Positions 10,691 through 22,135 of a stretch of DNA of 64,000 bases are shown one piece after another. A model generated the notes under the pieces. The model was not told where the DNA came from. It made no database searches and saw nothing but the letters and a program-made list of their open reading frames with translations. The number at the start of each line of letters is the position of its first letter. The stretch's first letter is position 1. Both the position numbers and the translations under genes were made by a program. The DNA is from Nemertoderma westbladi (taxonomy: Eukaryota > Xenacoelomorpha > Nemertodermatida > Nemertodermatidae), in NCBI GenBank assembly GCA_032718475.1, contig JAUCBJ010003342.1:50216-114215 (forward strand), read 5' to 3'.

Positions 10691-10769
10691 ATGCTTCCAA
10701 TGGCATGGTGGGTTGGCGGAGGTGTCTCGTGTCCGAGAAGCCCAATAAACGGAAAAGCTCAAAAACTGC

Positions 10770-11100
10770 AGCCTTTTCATTTTCTGGGGAGGTTTATTTC
10801 ATTTTTTTTATTTACTAGCCAGTTACTTGACTAGCTAAATTTTCTAAACAGACCACCCCAGTAAAAGAAAAATCTCAGTATAGTAGCTTTTTCGTTTACT
10901 GGGGTGGTCAATTTCTTGTAATTGCGACCATCATACTCATATTTTTATTTAGTAGGTAGTTACTAGCTAAATTTGACTAGCTATATTTGCTTCACAAACG
11001 CTTTATTACACGATTGTTCAAAGAAATTTCACTGGAAATGAGGTAAAAACGAGCCTTAACATTTTCAACAGACAACCCCAGTTACCGAAAAAGCGCCCAA
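10770..11100. repeat. Inverted-repeat cluster with CTGGGGTGGTC hairpin
   Basis: Arms 10851-10872 and 10888-10909 are complementary over 22 bases with one mismatch (GACCACCCCAGTAAA and its complement). Imperfect versions of the arm lie outside: TTTTCTGGGGAGGTTT near 10780 and GACAACCCCAGTTACC near 11070, in opposite orientation. This looks like two nested fold-back copies, probably a MITE family. Confidence 0.6.
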
Positions 11101-12054
11101 AGATCTTTACTGACATAATCACATGAGGGTGCCGTCCAATCTTAGAAGCTTTATTCGCAACACTATTTTTGTCCGACTACACTGTGAACAAATGATACTT
11201 TTATCACACGAACATTTTGGAAACCCAAACATGATAAATTCATTCTTGTCATTTATTTCTCAGAATAAACGGTATCTAAGTATAATACATATATTTTATA
11301 CAATCTACTCACAGATTTAAGAAATATGCATATAATTTGAAAGGCAATGTAAAAATAATTTTACTACCCGCCAGGAATATAAAAAATCACGAATTTTGTG
11401 AGCATTAAAAGCCTTTTATTCAAACAATTAGACTGGTATTTAGCATACATTTTTTCCGATGCACACAAAACTTGAGTCCCTTCCATTGCCTTACAATACG
11501 CTAATAATATGCATATTTTTTATGCGATTTTCACGTGATGCACTATATTTTACAATTCCATACTCATATTTGAGTAAATCAATTGTAGATGAATGACTCC
11601 ATTGAATTTTTGTAATTGCAGGTTGTATTTTAGATTTTTTTACTCTACATTATTTGGAGGCAGGTGCGAAGTTAGACCCATTTTTATTATCAGAGACTTG
11701 ACAACTGACCCTAACCAAGGACCAACACGAAACACAGACAGTATGACACCGTCAACTGACCCTAACCAAGGACCCAAATGAAACACTGCCAAAATTTAAA
11801 AACAAATTTTAGCTATATACCAAATAATTACTAGCTAACCAGACCATAATACATCACTGCCACTACAGTATGTAGGGAATGGCCAATTCTGCTCAGCCTA
11901 CTTGAGTAATAAAATGGATCCAATTCCGCACCTTCCAAATTATTTGACAATTATTAATTGAACGAAAAAAATGTTGTTTGTTTGTTCAAAATTTAATAAA
12001 AGTGTGTTATTCCACTGTAAATCAATAAACTGAATTTCTTTACCTATTTTTCAG
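11101..12054. other. Mostly unique; short direct duplication at 11699-11780
   Basis: The phrase CAACTGACCCTAACCAAGGA occurs twice about 55 bases apart. Otherwise AT-rich sequence with no supported gene. It ends in the polypyrimidine stretch before the next exon. Confidence 0.5.
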
Positions 12055-12185
12055 AACTGACGACTGTATTAGAGGAAATAGTAAATGAGATGATCAAGCA
12101 ACACAAACCAATGATGAATGAAATCAAGAATCTAGGTGAAAAAATGAACGACATGCATGAGGATGTGAAAAAGCTACTGGAAAAG
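12055..12185 (+). CDS. Coiled-coil exon of a plus-strand gene
   Basis: The exon lies between a strong acceptor (CTATTTTTCAG) and a good donor (GAAAAG followed by GTAAAC). It is open in one frame, LTTVLEEIVNEMIKQHKP ... MNDMHEDVKKLLEK, with hydrophobic residues spaced as in an amphipathic or coiled-coil helix. It begins with two bases of a split codon and ends on a complete codon, so it joins in phase with the exon at 14595. A preceding exon must exist but I could not identify it. Function unknown; the partner exon suggests a transposase-derived protein. Confidence 0.6.
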
Positions 12186-12659
12186 GTAAACAGCTCTACA
12201 TATCACCAAGTTTTCAGCCTCATCATAATGGCAGTGATAGGCTACCAAAGCAATACTCTTGGCTCTGCGTATTGAAAAAAAATGGGTTGATCCATGACCT
12301 TTTCAATAATTAATATTGTGGTAATATTGAAGCTAAAAGATGGAAGATGACACTGTTTGGAGAGCCAATGCGATAGTGATATGCATAGTGGGTGTCCCGT
12401 CCCAGGCCATGTTCCATATTTGGAACAATACTTTAATGTGGACGAATATGGTTCCAATTTGTTCCATATATGAAATGTTCCATATTTAGAACTGTGGCGT
12501 TCAGAACATTCCAGAACATGTACACACCAATTTAAGCAATTATCAGCATTGGTGCTGGAATATTCCGGAACAAAACAATTCCAGCAAAAATCATAATGTT
12601 CTGCAACACTCTGTAACATCTGACTGCCAAAGAGAACTTTGTTTCAAGAGAATATTGTT
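12186..12659. other. Intron sequence with scattered precursors of the 78-bp repeat
   Basis: Contains isolated GTTCCATATTTGGAAC-type dyads (near 12411, 12451 and 12476) in otherwise unique sequence. They look like the seed from which the adjoining array grew, or decayed units. Confidence 0.5.
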
Positions 12660-14370
12660 CCAAATATGGAACAAATGATTTACTTGTTCCATATATGGAA
12701 CGTTGTTCCATATATGGAACAATACTTTGATATTGTTGAATATTAACAATATTGTTCCAAACATGGAACAAATGATTAACTTGTTCCATATATGGAACAA
12801 TACTTTAATATTGTTGAATATTAACAATATTGTTCCAAATATGGAACAAATGATTAACCTGTTCCATATATGGAACAATACTTTAATATTGTTGAATATT
12901 AACAATATTGTTCCAAATATGGAACAAATAATTAACTTGTTCCATATATGGAACAATACTTTAATATTGTTGAATATTAACAATATTGTTCCAAATATGG
13001 AACAAATGATTAACTTGTTCCATATATGGAACGATACTTTAATATTGTTGAATATTAACAATATTGTTCCAAATATGGAACAAATAATTAACTTGTTCCA
13101 TATATGGAATATTACTTTAATATTTTTGAATATTAACAATATTGTTCCAAATATGGAACAAATAATTAACTTGTTCCAGATATGGAACAATACTTTAATA
13201 TTGATGAATATTAACAATTTTGTTCCAAATATGGAACAAATGATTAACTTGTTCCATATATGGAACAATACTTTAATATTGTTGAATATTAACAATATTG
13301 TTCCAAATATGGAACAAATGATTAACCTGTTCCATATATGGAACAATACTTTAACATTGTTGAATATTAACAATATTGTTCCAAATATGGAACAAATGAT
13401 TAAACTGTTCCATATATGGAATATTACTTTAATATTTTTGAATATTAACAATATTGTTCCAAATATGGAACAAATAATTAACCTGTTCCATATATGGAAC
13501 AATACTTTAATATTGTAGAATATTAACAATATTGTTCCAAATATGGAACAAATAATTAACCTGTTCCATATATGGAATATTACTTTAATATTGCTGAATA
13601 TTAACAATATTGTTCCATAAAAAGAACAAATGATTAACCTGTTCCATATATGGAACAATACTTTAATATTGCTGAATATTAACAATATTGTTCCAAATAT
13701 GGAACAAATGATTAACTTGTTCCATATATGGAACGATACTTTAATATTGTTGAATATTAACAATATTGTTCCAAATATGGAACAAATAATTAACTTGTTC
13801 CATATATGGAATATTACTTTAATATTATTGAATATTAACAATATTGTTCCAAATATGGAACAAATAATTAACTTGTTCCAGATATGGAACAATACTTTAA
13901 TATTGATGAATATTAACAATATTGATCCAAATATGGAACAAAGGATTAACTTGTTCCATATATGGAACAATACTTTAATATTGTTGAATATTAACAATAT
14001 TGTTCCAAATATGGAACAAATTATTAACCTGTTCCATATATGGAACAATACTAATATTGTTGAATATTAACAATATTGTTCCTGTTCCATATATGGAACA
14101 ATACTAATATTGTTGAATATTAACAATATTGTTCCAAATATGGAACAAATGATTAAATTGTTCCATATATGGAACAATACTTTAATATTGTTGAATATTA
14201 ACAATATTGTTCCAAATATGGAACTTAAATATAGTACGTTGTTCCATATAGGGAAAAATACTTTAATATGGAACTTGTTCCATATATGGAAAAATACTTT
14301 AATGTTGTTAAATATTAACAATATTAAACAATGTAGTGTATTTGGAACAATAGGTGCATACTGTTCCATT
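12660..14370. repeat. 78-bp intronic array of CArG-box dyads, about 19 units
   Basis: Each 78-base unit holds two palindromes: GTTCCATATATGGAAC and, 49 bases on, GTTCCAAATATGGAAC. Between them is AATATTGTTGAATATTAAC, itself close to palindromic. Both cores, CCATATATGG and CCAAATATGG, match CC(A/T)6GG, the CArG box bound by SRF-type MADS proteins. Units near 14,050 lose a few bases, and the last ones (14,220-14,370) are partial. Because 78 is a multiple of three, long frames stay open on both strands; I do not regard them as genes. The array fills most of the intron between the exons at 12055 and 14595. Confidence 0.95.
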
Positions 14371-14594
14371 TTGGAACAATATTGCATAAACAACAGAAAT
14401 GGGTTCCCCAATGAATTTTCTATAAGGATCCAAATTGTATTGCATTCTGATCTATGGTGTGGACAAAATCGTCATGTGGTGGCATTTTGGAAAGAAAAAT
14501 TTTAGAGCATGTAGTCTTCACTAATAATGAGCAGAATTTAGTCATAAATATTTAATTTTTTTATATTATATTTAATACATTATTTTCTCTACAG

Positions 14595-14948
14595 GACGTT
14601 GCTCAGAGTACTTCCAAGTCTAATCCGAGTCCAGGTATGCTCCAAGTCCAGCCTGAGTCCAAGCTACAGGACGTTGCTCAGAGTACTTCCAAGTCCAATC
14701 CGAGTCCAGGTGTGCTCCAAGTCCAGCCTGAGTCCAAGTCCAGACCAAAAAAGCGGCCCGCTCAAAGAAGTCCTTTTCCTCACATTCTCTGAAAATACCA
14801 AAAGGAAGGTCAACGAAATCGTTGCAGAAATTGTGCCCGCAACAATAATGCGCAAGTGAAAAGTAATCTCTTTTGTCCTGATTGCAGCGGTCAACCGGCC
14901 CTCTGTGGCGAGTGCACACAGGAGTGGCACATTTTTCATTTTGGTGAA
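14595..14948 (+). pseudogene. Exon with piggyBac-type zinc ribbon, in-frame stop
   Basis: A good acceptor (TTTTCTCTACAG) opens a frame in phase with the coiled-coil exon. It encodes an internal duplication (DVAQSTSKSNPSPG ... LQVQPESK, about 23 residues, twice), a basic stretch RPKKRPAQRSP, then a TGA at 14790-14792, and in the same frame GQRNRCRNCARNN, LFCPDC, ALCGECTQEWH. The spacing C-x2-C, C-x2-C, C-x2-C, WH fits the C-terminal zinc ribbon of piggyBac transposases, which binds the element's ends. No DDE core is visible between the two exons. The stop means either a broken copy, an unrecognised short intron or a sequencing error. It may be a domesticated derivative. Confidence 0.6.
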
Positions 14949-15169
14949 TGAACTGAAATGTGTTGATAACTTGGACGAGCATATTTTAGGAATATTTGAT
15001 AAAATTTACAAAACAAAATTGTTTGTTATATTATATACACACATTGAAACAATATAAAACTGACAATAGAAACAAGCCTGGCGGTCTCCTGGGGTCCCAT
15101 TCACTCCGCATTTTGGACACTAAAAGTGTAACTCCTCTCTCAAAAATAATCGAATCGCTTAGATTTTTT
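14949..15169. other. No recognisable feature
   Basis: Unique sequence downstream of the zinc-ribbon exon. No clear polyadenylation signal right after the stop. Confidence 0.4.
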
Positions 15170-15470
15170 TACACAATGTAGTGATGGCATTTCTGAAGAG
15201 GGTCACAGTCCCGGAATTTCGAAATTCGAAATAGAAAATTTTTTACAGCCGAAAAACCGCCGAAAACGACCGAAATGTACTGCCAAAAACCCAAAAAAAA
15301 CCTAAAAAAAACAATTTTGTTAAGCCATTTTGGAAATATGGTATCCATGGCAACCAACTTAGAGGAGACACAACTAGGTCATGGTAGTATAGTTGTGTTA
15401 AAGTTTCATCAAAATCGGTCCAGGCGTTTGGCCTAGAGAGAACGCACAAACAAACAAACAAACTAGGATA
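15170..15470 (+). mobile_element. 3' end of an RTE-like LINE or related SINE
   Basis: The phrase AAGTTTCATCAAAATCGGTC, followed by CAGGCGTTTGGCC, AGAGAACGCACAA and then (ACAA)n to 15463, closely matches the conserved 3' tails of RTE-clade non-LTR elements and the SINEs that use them. The body upstream, with GAAAACGACCGAAA and poly-A stretches, is not recognisable. Non-autonomous at this length. Confidence 0.6.
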
Positions 15471-15719
15471 ATAATAAGGGCCCATAAATGTTTAGGATGG
15501 GACCAACAAAATTGTTTGTTATAATATTATACACATTGAAACAATAGAAAATTGTTTTCTATTGTATTGTAATATGTTTGTTTTTTATTGAAAACTGTAG
15601 AATAGAAATTGAATATATGAATTGATTTTGATTGTAGTATGATTGTTGGAGTTTGATTATTTTTGATTGCTTTTTTTAAATTTGCAGTATGAGGATAGAT
15701 TCAGAACCATAGTAATTTA

Positions 15720-16591
15720 TATTCTCATTGAATAGAAATTACTTGCCTCATTCCACTCGAAAGTATTAGTTGTCTTATTGTGTGCTACAGTGACAATTCT
15801 ATCTTTATTCTTTTGTGGTGTTGTTTTTGTTCTTCCAACTTTAATTAGCAGTGGAGACAGCACTGTAGACAAATCACACTGCATTGCCTCAACTTCTCTC
15901 TGCAAGAAATAGCCATATACTGGTCTGGCAGATTCACCAGCTTCATTCTGCAAAAATATAATATATGACGCACTTTTCCTCTATAGCTCTGGTTCCAGTA
16001 TGCTATACATTGATATTCACCTTCTTCTAATTCAAGCACTTTTCTCACACTGCTCTTCTTTTTTGCAGGATATTCAACCAAACACATGGACTTGGCCTTC
16101 TCATATTCATTTTCGACTTTCTTCAATCTATCTTGCATATTTTGTTGTTCACCTTCAATTGGGCTTCTCAATAATTTAATTGGATACCAAATAATTATCT
16201 GCTGCTGCTCATTATTGAACTCTTTGGGTGCTTGAATTTCAATTTCCAGCTCTCCATCAACCAAAAAATAAATTTATCTTGTTTTTGGTTCTTGTGCTCT
16301 GTGAAAAGCATCTCTCAATTCATCTAAAACACACTCCAAGCCTCGGTTAGAATATATCTTGGAAATTTCACCACCAATCGAAAGCAAAATTTCGTATCTT
16401 TGGTATGGTCCAGTTGCTTGTCGAAATCCAAGCACTGTTGCTTCTAAAGGTTTCACAGAATCCAACTCACAAATTTTTTGTATGGGAGTGTGCTTCAATA
16501 GATGCAAAACATATTCCTTTTGTTCATTTTCATGTCATTTTCATATATGTTCATATCATGAGCATACCAAGCTACATATATTGTTCCTGTG
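15720..16591 (-). pseudogene. Unrecognised protein, 3' half of a coding region split by element A
   Basis: Reading on the minus strand away from element A, the frame from the target site (TGTIYVAWYAHDMN) shifts by a base, then runs EYVLHLLKHTPIQK ... GFRQATGPYQRYEILLSIGG ... LDELRDAFHRAQEP to a TAA at 16274-16276. It resumes in the same frame (VDGELEIEIQAPKEF ... EYQCIAYWNQSYRG) and, after another one-base shift near 15970, ends ARPVYGYFLQREVEAMQCDL ... EWNEAS. The composition is that of a real protein, and the 5' half lies on the far side of element A at 34003-35113. I do not recognise the family. One stop and at least two shifts in this half show it is dead. Confidence 0.55.
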
Positions 16592-16596
16592 GTCTT
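16592..16596. other. Target-site duplication of element A, left copy (GTCTT)
   Basis: GTCTT stands immediately before the TG of the left LTR and recurs immediately after the CA of the right LTR. Five bases is the usual length for BEL/Pao. Confidence 0.9.
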
Positions 16597-18809
16597 TGAT
16601 ACGAACAAACTACCCGGCCTAACCAATAAAGACACAAAACTGCTCTATTTACTAGACAGGGCAATCAGGAGCGTATAATTACTAATGTAGGGTTGCGTGC
16701 AAAACCACTACTTACCGTTGGATGGCGCTAATCTGCCGTCCGCTAATATATTTCCTAAATTTCTACGGCTCCTGCTAAATTCTCGTTCCTTTCTCTACCA
16801 ATTACTCGATAGAGAGCTAACTGTTCGAATATATGAGCCACGCGGGAATAACCAAAACAATAAACCCGAATTGGCTCCCTAAGCTGACTTAAGACGAGTG
16901 TGAGAGATTTGACACTCAGAGTGTATTTTATAGCCTAATCTTACTGTAAAATTGCGCTTACAACTACGTCCTTTCTAATCGCATCTAATCGCAATACTGG
17001 GGTTCCCTAACGGAATGTGTGAATGTGAGAATATTTAAAATAATCAAAATTGATGCAGCGTTTATTTCGGGACTCAGACTTATCTGCGGCTGGCTTTAGA
17101 CCAGCAATTTACTGATGCGCGCTGTATACTGTATACTACGATGTGAATTTTGTCCGCTAATTCAAATAACCGCCCAGCGTGAATAGTGTACGGTACTCTA
17201 AAATTATTACCTTAACTACCCTCCGCTATGCAGCATACAAATTCTTAATTTTACTAATTAATTACAGTCACAAATATGTAATGGCGTACTAATTACTAAG
17301 TATTCCAGAGTGCGTAATTCTAAATTATTACGCAACGGGTCACACTAGCAACAGCCTAAAATACCGTATTATTTTCAACCTAATCAGAAATTAATTACAG
17401 TAAACTAAGAAATAGAAATCAATCAAAGGGAAAAGAGCGCCTATCCAAGCTGCCAAGCATTCGTGATTTATTAGGCACACTTTAGTAACACACCAATCAG
17501 CATAACAATCTATAGTTTATTCTTACCAATTTAGTTCTTAACACACAATTCACAATCAGCAGTCAAACAACAATCGCAATCTACAGTTTAGCTAGCAATT
17601 CACAACTCGCAACGTAAAGCACGCAGATCTCTCCCGGCTACATCTAGGCTTCCTAACTAACCCAAATCCTGTCCCCCTAATACTACAAAATAGAGACAAA
17701 ACCTGGATCATCAGCCCCTAATTACTGAACCGACGTACCTGACCCACTTTACGCTGCAAACTTTGCATTCGCAATAGTAATCCCCCCAATGTTGCTTGTC
17801 TTTGAATCCTCCGCACTCCCGTCGTCGCTAACCCCCCAATGCGCCCGCCGCGCTTATCGGTACCCTAGCCCTCCATCAGAATGAGTAGCTACCGTAGCGG
17901 TACATGCAAATCACAAAGTCTGACAGTCTAAGAAATCCCGTGGGATTATTGTCGAAAGGAATCACATAGAACCATTTTCTAAGGGGTAGAAATCATAGTT
18001 CCAATTTGTAATTAACAGTGATCGTTGAGATTGATTTAGAAACACAAACAAGAATCAAACAGAAATTGCAAATTAGCGAATCATTGCAAGAAAATCAAAA
18101 GGGCAGTAATTTACACAGAAAACTAAGCATCGAATAATAGTTGAACAGGGAATAAAGTGAAGGTGAGCAGTGTGGGGTGTGGTGGATGACTAAGGATGTG
18201 TGGAAATAAGTAACAATGGAAGTACGCCAATTTATAGGTGATTTGAGAAGGGTGATGCAATCGATCTCTCATTGGCTCCCCAATCCGAGCTACCATTAGA
18301 CCAACCTGGAAGCAGTTAGGCCAATAAGAGAGCCGGATTGTGAACCTATTGCTCCCTGGATTCGCAAATTGCCACCATAAAAGGAAATTTTCCCGATGCT
18401 TAATTTGGCGGTACTAATAATATCATGCACAAATATAAATTTAGCGCAATTATAGAGAAATTAAAACCAGTAGCTAGCCTCATCAAGGCTAATAACGGCA
18501 AGCCCATATCCAGGGTCCAACAAGGACTTGCTACCCTGGAACTATCTACTTATATCCTATTACAAAATTACATAGGTAGGGCTACATACTATACAAAATG
18601 GATGAGTTCAAAATATATGGGCGTTTCAACTTCCTTATCTAAATATCATTGCGCGTTATGCCTTATCTAAATAATTATACTGCATCACGGACTAATATAT
18701 GATACTATATAATGGACTAATATATTATACTGTATAATGGACTAACGTATGTACAGTACAACGGACTAATATATTACATAATGTAGGTACAGCGCCATAT
18801 ACCGTAACA
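16597..18809 (-). repeat. Element A, 3' LTR
   Basis: 2,213 bases, TGATACGAAC ... CCGTAACA on the plus strand, nearly identical to the right-hand copy. It is the 3' LTR because the element reads on the minus strand. It lacks a 10-base duplication (CATCTAATCG) present in the other LTR. Confidence 0.93.
18672..18780. repeat. Short repeats inside the LTR of element A
   Basis: GGACTAATATAT-like words occur four times about 30 bases apart, each preceded by a short ATACTATATAATG-like dyad. The same block is in the other LTR near 33860-33970. In the element's direction it lies close to the start of the LTR, where enhancer repeats usually are. Confidence 0.7.
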
Positions 18810-18830
18810 CCGCTCCAAGGGAAGTCATGC
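18810..18830 (-). promoter_or_regulatory. Element A polypurine tract candidate
   Basis: On the minus strand the sequence just before the 3' LTR reads CCTTGGAGCGG and then TGT. Element B has GGAGCGG followed by TGT at the same place. This is the site where plus-strand DNA priming is expected; it is short for a polypurine tract. Confidence 0.45.
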
Positions 18831-18954
18831 AATGTTTCCCTCCAATTGTAGAAGAGTGTAAGGCGATGTATACAAAACAAAATAAATCTCTTTCAAATAA
18901 TCTAAATATCTTGATACTATACTATTTACAAATATTGCTATAGATATTGCATAA

Positions 18955-19105
18955 TGAATTGCATACAAATTAAATTTACAAAATATTATCTCTCTCAATG
19001 TTAACGATTATTACATACAAATTAAATTTACAAAAATACTGTTTTCCATTCGTTCTACATAATGATTACTACATACAAATTAAATTTACAAAAACTTTCA
19101 AATAT
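18955..19105. repeat. Three direct copies of a 50-60 bp unit
   Basis: CATACAAATTAAATTTACAA occurs three times, separated by unlike spacers of about 40 bases. Lies between the extra ORF and the 3' LTR of element A. Confidence 0.85.
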
Positions 19106-19317
19106 ATAAAAAAATTTGCTAGGGTAGGTGAAAGGAGTAAGCCAAACCCGCAGGTTTGTCTCCCCAATCAACTCCTTCGCCTCTCTCATAATATAAATCC
19201 AAATCAGTGCGACTAGTGTATATGAGTCAAGTCGGATGTTTAAAAAAAATGCTACAATATACATCAGAGCGACGATGATGTATATATCTAGAGTCTGTCG
19301 CCCCGTGATACGATGCA

Positions 19318-21245
19318 TTACTGACCCGCTCCTGGGTTCTTCGGGCTCGCTCCTCTCTTTCGCCCCCTACCCAGATACACCAATCGTCCTCCAGTTGACT
19401 CTGTTGACGTGGTCTGTGAGGCGTCACTCCCCGGAACCGGCGACGATGTTCCCTGAGCTCCGACAGATTCCCGGCTCGTGCTTCGTCCTTGGCCTCGTCC
19501 CAATTGTCGTGCTCCTGTGGTCGCTTCCGCCAACTCTTCCTTCTGCAATTGCACCCGCGCCTTCTCCGATGCACCCTGCGCCTTGCGTTGCACGCGCTGT
19601 GCTTCTATAATAGAGTGATAGTGGTCGTCCTTGACTTGACGCTTGTCGTGGACCTCTCCTCCTGGTTCCTTCCGTGAGCCTTGAGCTCCAACGGTCGTCG
19701 TTGTGGGCGCTGCGGTTCGCTGTTCCTCGATTCTTTGAGCGGTCAACGACCCCACTGGTACGTGAGTCAACAGGAATTCGTTGCGGTATTGAATAGCCGC
19801 CATCCTCCAATCTCCTCGCGCGCGCACCACTTTCCTAGTTTCCGAAAACAAACCCTTCGTAATACGGTCGCAAATAGCAATAAAGTTCCAAGTGTACTTG
19901 TTGTCCATATTTAGCTGTCTGAAGTATTCCCGAACGACTATGACTCCAGTGTTCTGTGGAAGGTCTAGAGCAGTTAGGATGAGCTCCTGATATTGTGGTA
20001 GCGACTGCAGATATGGCTCGTACGCAACATGTGATGGGTCTACCGCCCAAAATCCATATCCCGCCTTAAATGGTAACCAACGCATCTGCGCTTGAATGTG
20101 GTAGTCAGCCACACTCTCCCACTTATCTAGCATCTCCCGAAGTAGGTTAGCGCTATGGTTTTGGAAGGAATCGTCTCGCAGTTGGCATCTCGCGCTACGA
20201 TGTCCCTTTACTCCACAATATCCACATTGAGAAATGAAAACGGTGCACGTATGAAACGAATGGTCGGTCTCATTGCACCAACGGCAGACCTTATGCGCCG
20301 CCTCCACTACCGCGTCGCACGATTTTTGATTGTGCCTTGTGCAGCCGCACAACTTGCACCTACGCGCTTGTGGAAACCAGGCCCTCTCGTATATGAGGTC
20401 TCCAATCGGTTTCGCACTTCCTTCTTTCCCAATGTCTAATACGATGTCGTCCTCTCCGGTTAAAGGTTGTCGATCCGGAACGAAGTAAACATCCTCGCCC
20501 TTGTCCTATATCTCCAATATTTCCTCCCGCATTCGTTTCGGATATGTCTTCTCCACCGGAAGATCTACTCCAAACACCTCTACTAACGTCTCCGGCCAAC
20601 TCTCTCTAACAGGTCTATCAGCCTCCGAGTGGAAGGGAGTACCAAACCCGTGGGTTTGATTCCCGAACCACTTCTCCAAAGCTTCTGGCATCGGATACTC
20701 CATCGACGGTCGGTCTCCCAAATCTCCGATATTCTGTCGATATATCCCTTCGAATATTGCTAATCCTCTCCTAACCATTGACGTATTCTCTAGCGATTGG
20801 TTGAAGAATGGGGTTAAGAAACGCTTCATCACGTCGGAGTGGATTCCCCCTTTCGAGCGAACGTATTGATCTCCTCTGAACACCAATGGATGACGCTTCA
20901 AAACTCGCGCAACGATATCCGCTAATAAACAAGTTACCGTGTTCGACTCAAGCACCAAATAATATTGTAGTGACGCACGGGGTGGCGCGCATATGTTCCA
21001 ATACACTAACGCTTGCCGCTTGAAGTGGGATTTGAACTCCGCTCCCGGTGGCGTGTTATATTCACCATACGCCTCCTCGTATATATTTCTTCTGCGTCTT
21101 CAACTTGAAGTCCCAATTATACAATAAATGTGCTATGAAGCCCATACCAGTCTTGGCAGAGTTGGGATACTCCCTATAAATTCCCATGTCTTGTGCCCAT
21201 AGCAACAATAGCTTGGTGTCGACAAATATATTTCCCATTTAGCTC
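19318..21245 (-). pseudogene. Element A extra ORF (ORF3), CCHC-knuckle protein, broken
   Basis: Minus strand, downstream of integrase. From 21006 one frame runs to 19318 with a single in-frame TAG at 20506-20508. Further upstream the homology continues in two other frames (FVDTKLLLLWAQDMG, then EAYGEYNTPPGAEF), so there are at least two shifts. Around 20290-20130 lie three CCHC knuckles: CKLCGCTRHNQKSC, CRWCNETDHSFHTC and CGYCGVKGHRSARC, each C-x2-C-x4-H-x4-C. They are followed by a conserved block (WESVADYHIQ ... YGFWAVDP) and a basic, Gln/Glu-rich tail. It is homologous along its length to the second half of the large ORF of element B, but I see no counterpart of that ORF's first 780 residues. 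Nucleic-acid binding is inferred from the knuckles; the role is unknown. Confidence 0.75.
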
Positions 21246-21474
21246 CATCACCGACCTCTCATGGTAGTAAAAGTTCGAATCTTTACATCCCGGTCGGGCA
21301 AATGGCAGCTCCGCCTCCTCTCTGGCAGTAAATCCTTTCCGCGGTTGCGCTCTAATTTCCTTCTCCATTATGAGCCGCGTATATACATATATATATCCCA
21401 ATAAGGTTCCATTACGTAACTAATTACACTGTGGGTAAATCAGTTAGATGTCGCCGAAGGACAGACCTCTTGAG

Positions 21475-21494
21475 CCCCCCCCCCCCCCCCCCCC
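21475..21494. repeat. Poly-C tract, 20 bases
   Basis: An uninterrupted run of 20 C, a likely slippage site. It stands in the 735-base non-coding stretch between integrase and the extra ORF of element A, where I see nothing else (21495-22135). Confidence 0.95.
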
Positions 21495-22135
21495 GCCTTA
21501 CAGCAGTTCAGGTTCGACTCTCTAGATCCCGTCTCATTCCTAACTATCCTCTAACCTATTCCCATGCATAGCACAAAACTTTGGAGGTAAACTGGCTGTG
21601 ACCAACTCACTTTTTGATGCCCAAACTACTCCCATTACTTGTACTAAACTACAGTAGTTAGAAAGGACCATAGTCTCAATGCTCGACTATACCAAACCCA
21701 CAGGTTTGATAATCGAACATCACACTTCACTGCAAACTACTGAGTGGGGTCCGTGTACGCCCTGGTGCTACTAACCTTTAGCACCTTAGTTGCACTGTTG
21801 GCACCAATCCGTGGAAGTTGCTAAACTCAATTTACACTCCTACGTAATATAGCCGTCACCATGGTTTCTAAATGCTATTTTCCAGGCTTCACGACTTTTC
21901 AAATTACTGTTTATCTATAGACGAATTCAAAATGCGTCTATACACAGCGTCTGGAATTGTCTTGGGTTCACTTCTAATTTTTTAAAAATTTATAATTTTC
22001 CAAAAATTTTTGAAAATAAAATTTTGTTTTGATACCCACCAGACAAAACTCAACGCAAATCACCACAAACCCGCTCCTATGCATTTCCTAGTATTTGCAT
22101 ACGAGGAATGCATACGAAGTGAGTTGTGTCCAACA

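Noticed and set aside
12591-14070. Long open frames on both strands (up to 485 codons) with FHIWN repeats
   Set aside because: They follow from a 78-base satellite whose length is a multiple of three and that lacks stops in two frames; both strands are open at once and no other coding sign exists.
15948-15973. 26-base intron between two minus-strand coding pieces
   Set aside because: Too short for the spliceosome; a one-base frameshift in a decayed gene explains the change of frame.
18425-18670. Host or viral-type antisense gene in the LTR of element A
   Set aside because: No recognisable domain; identity between LTRs is expected because the LTRs are near-identical.
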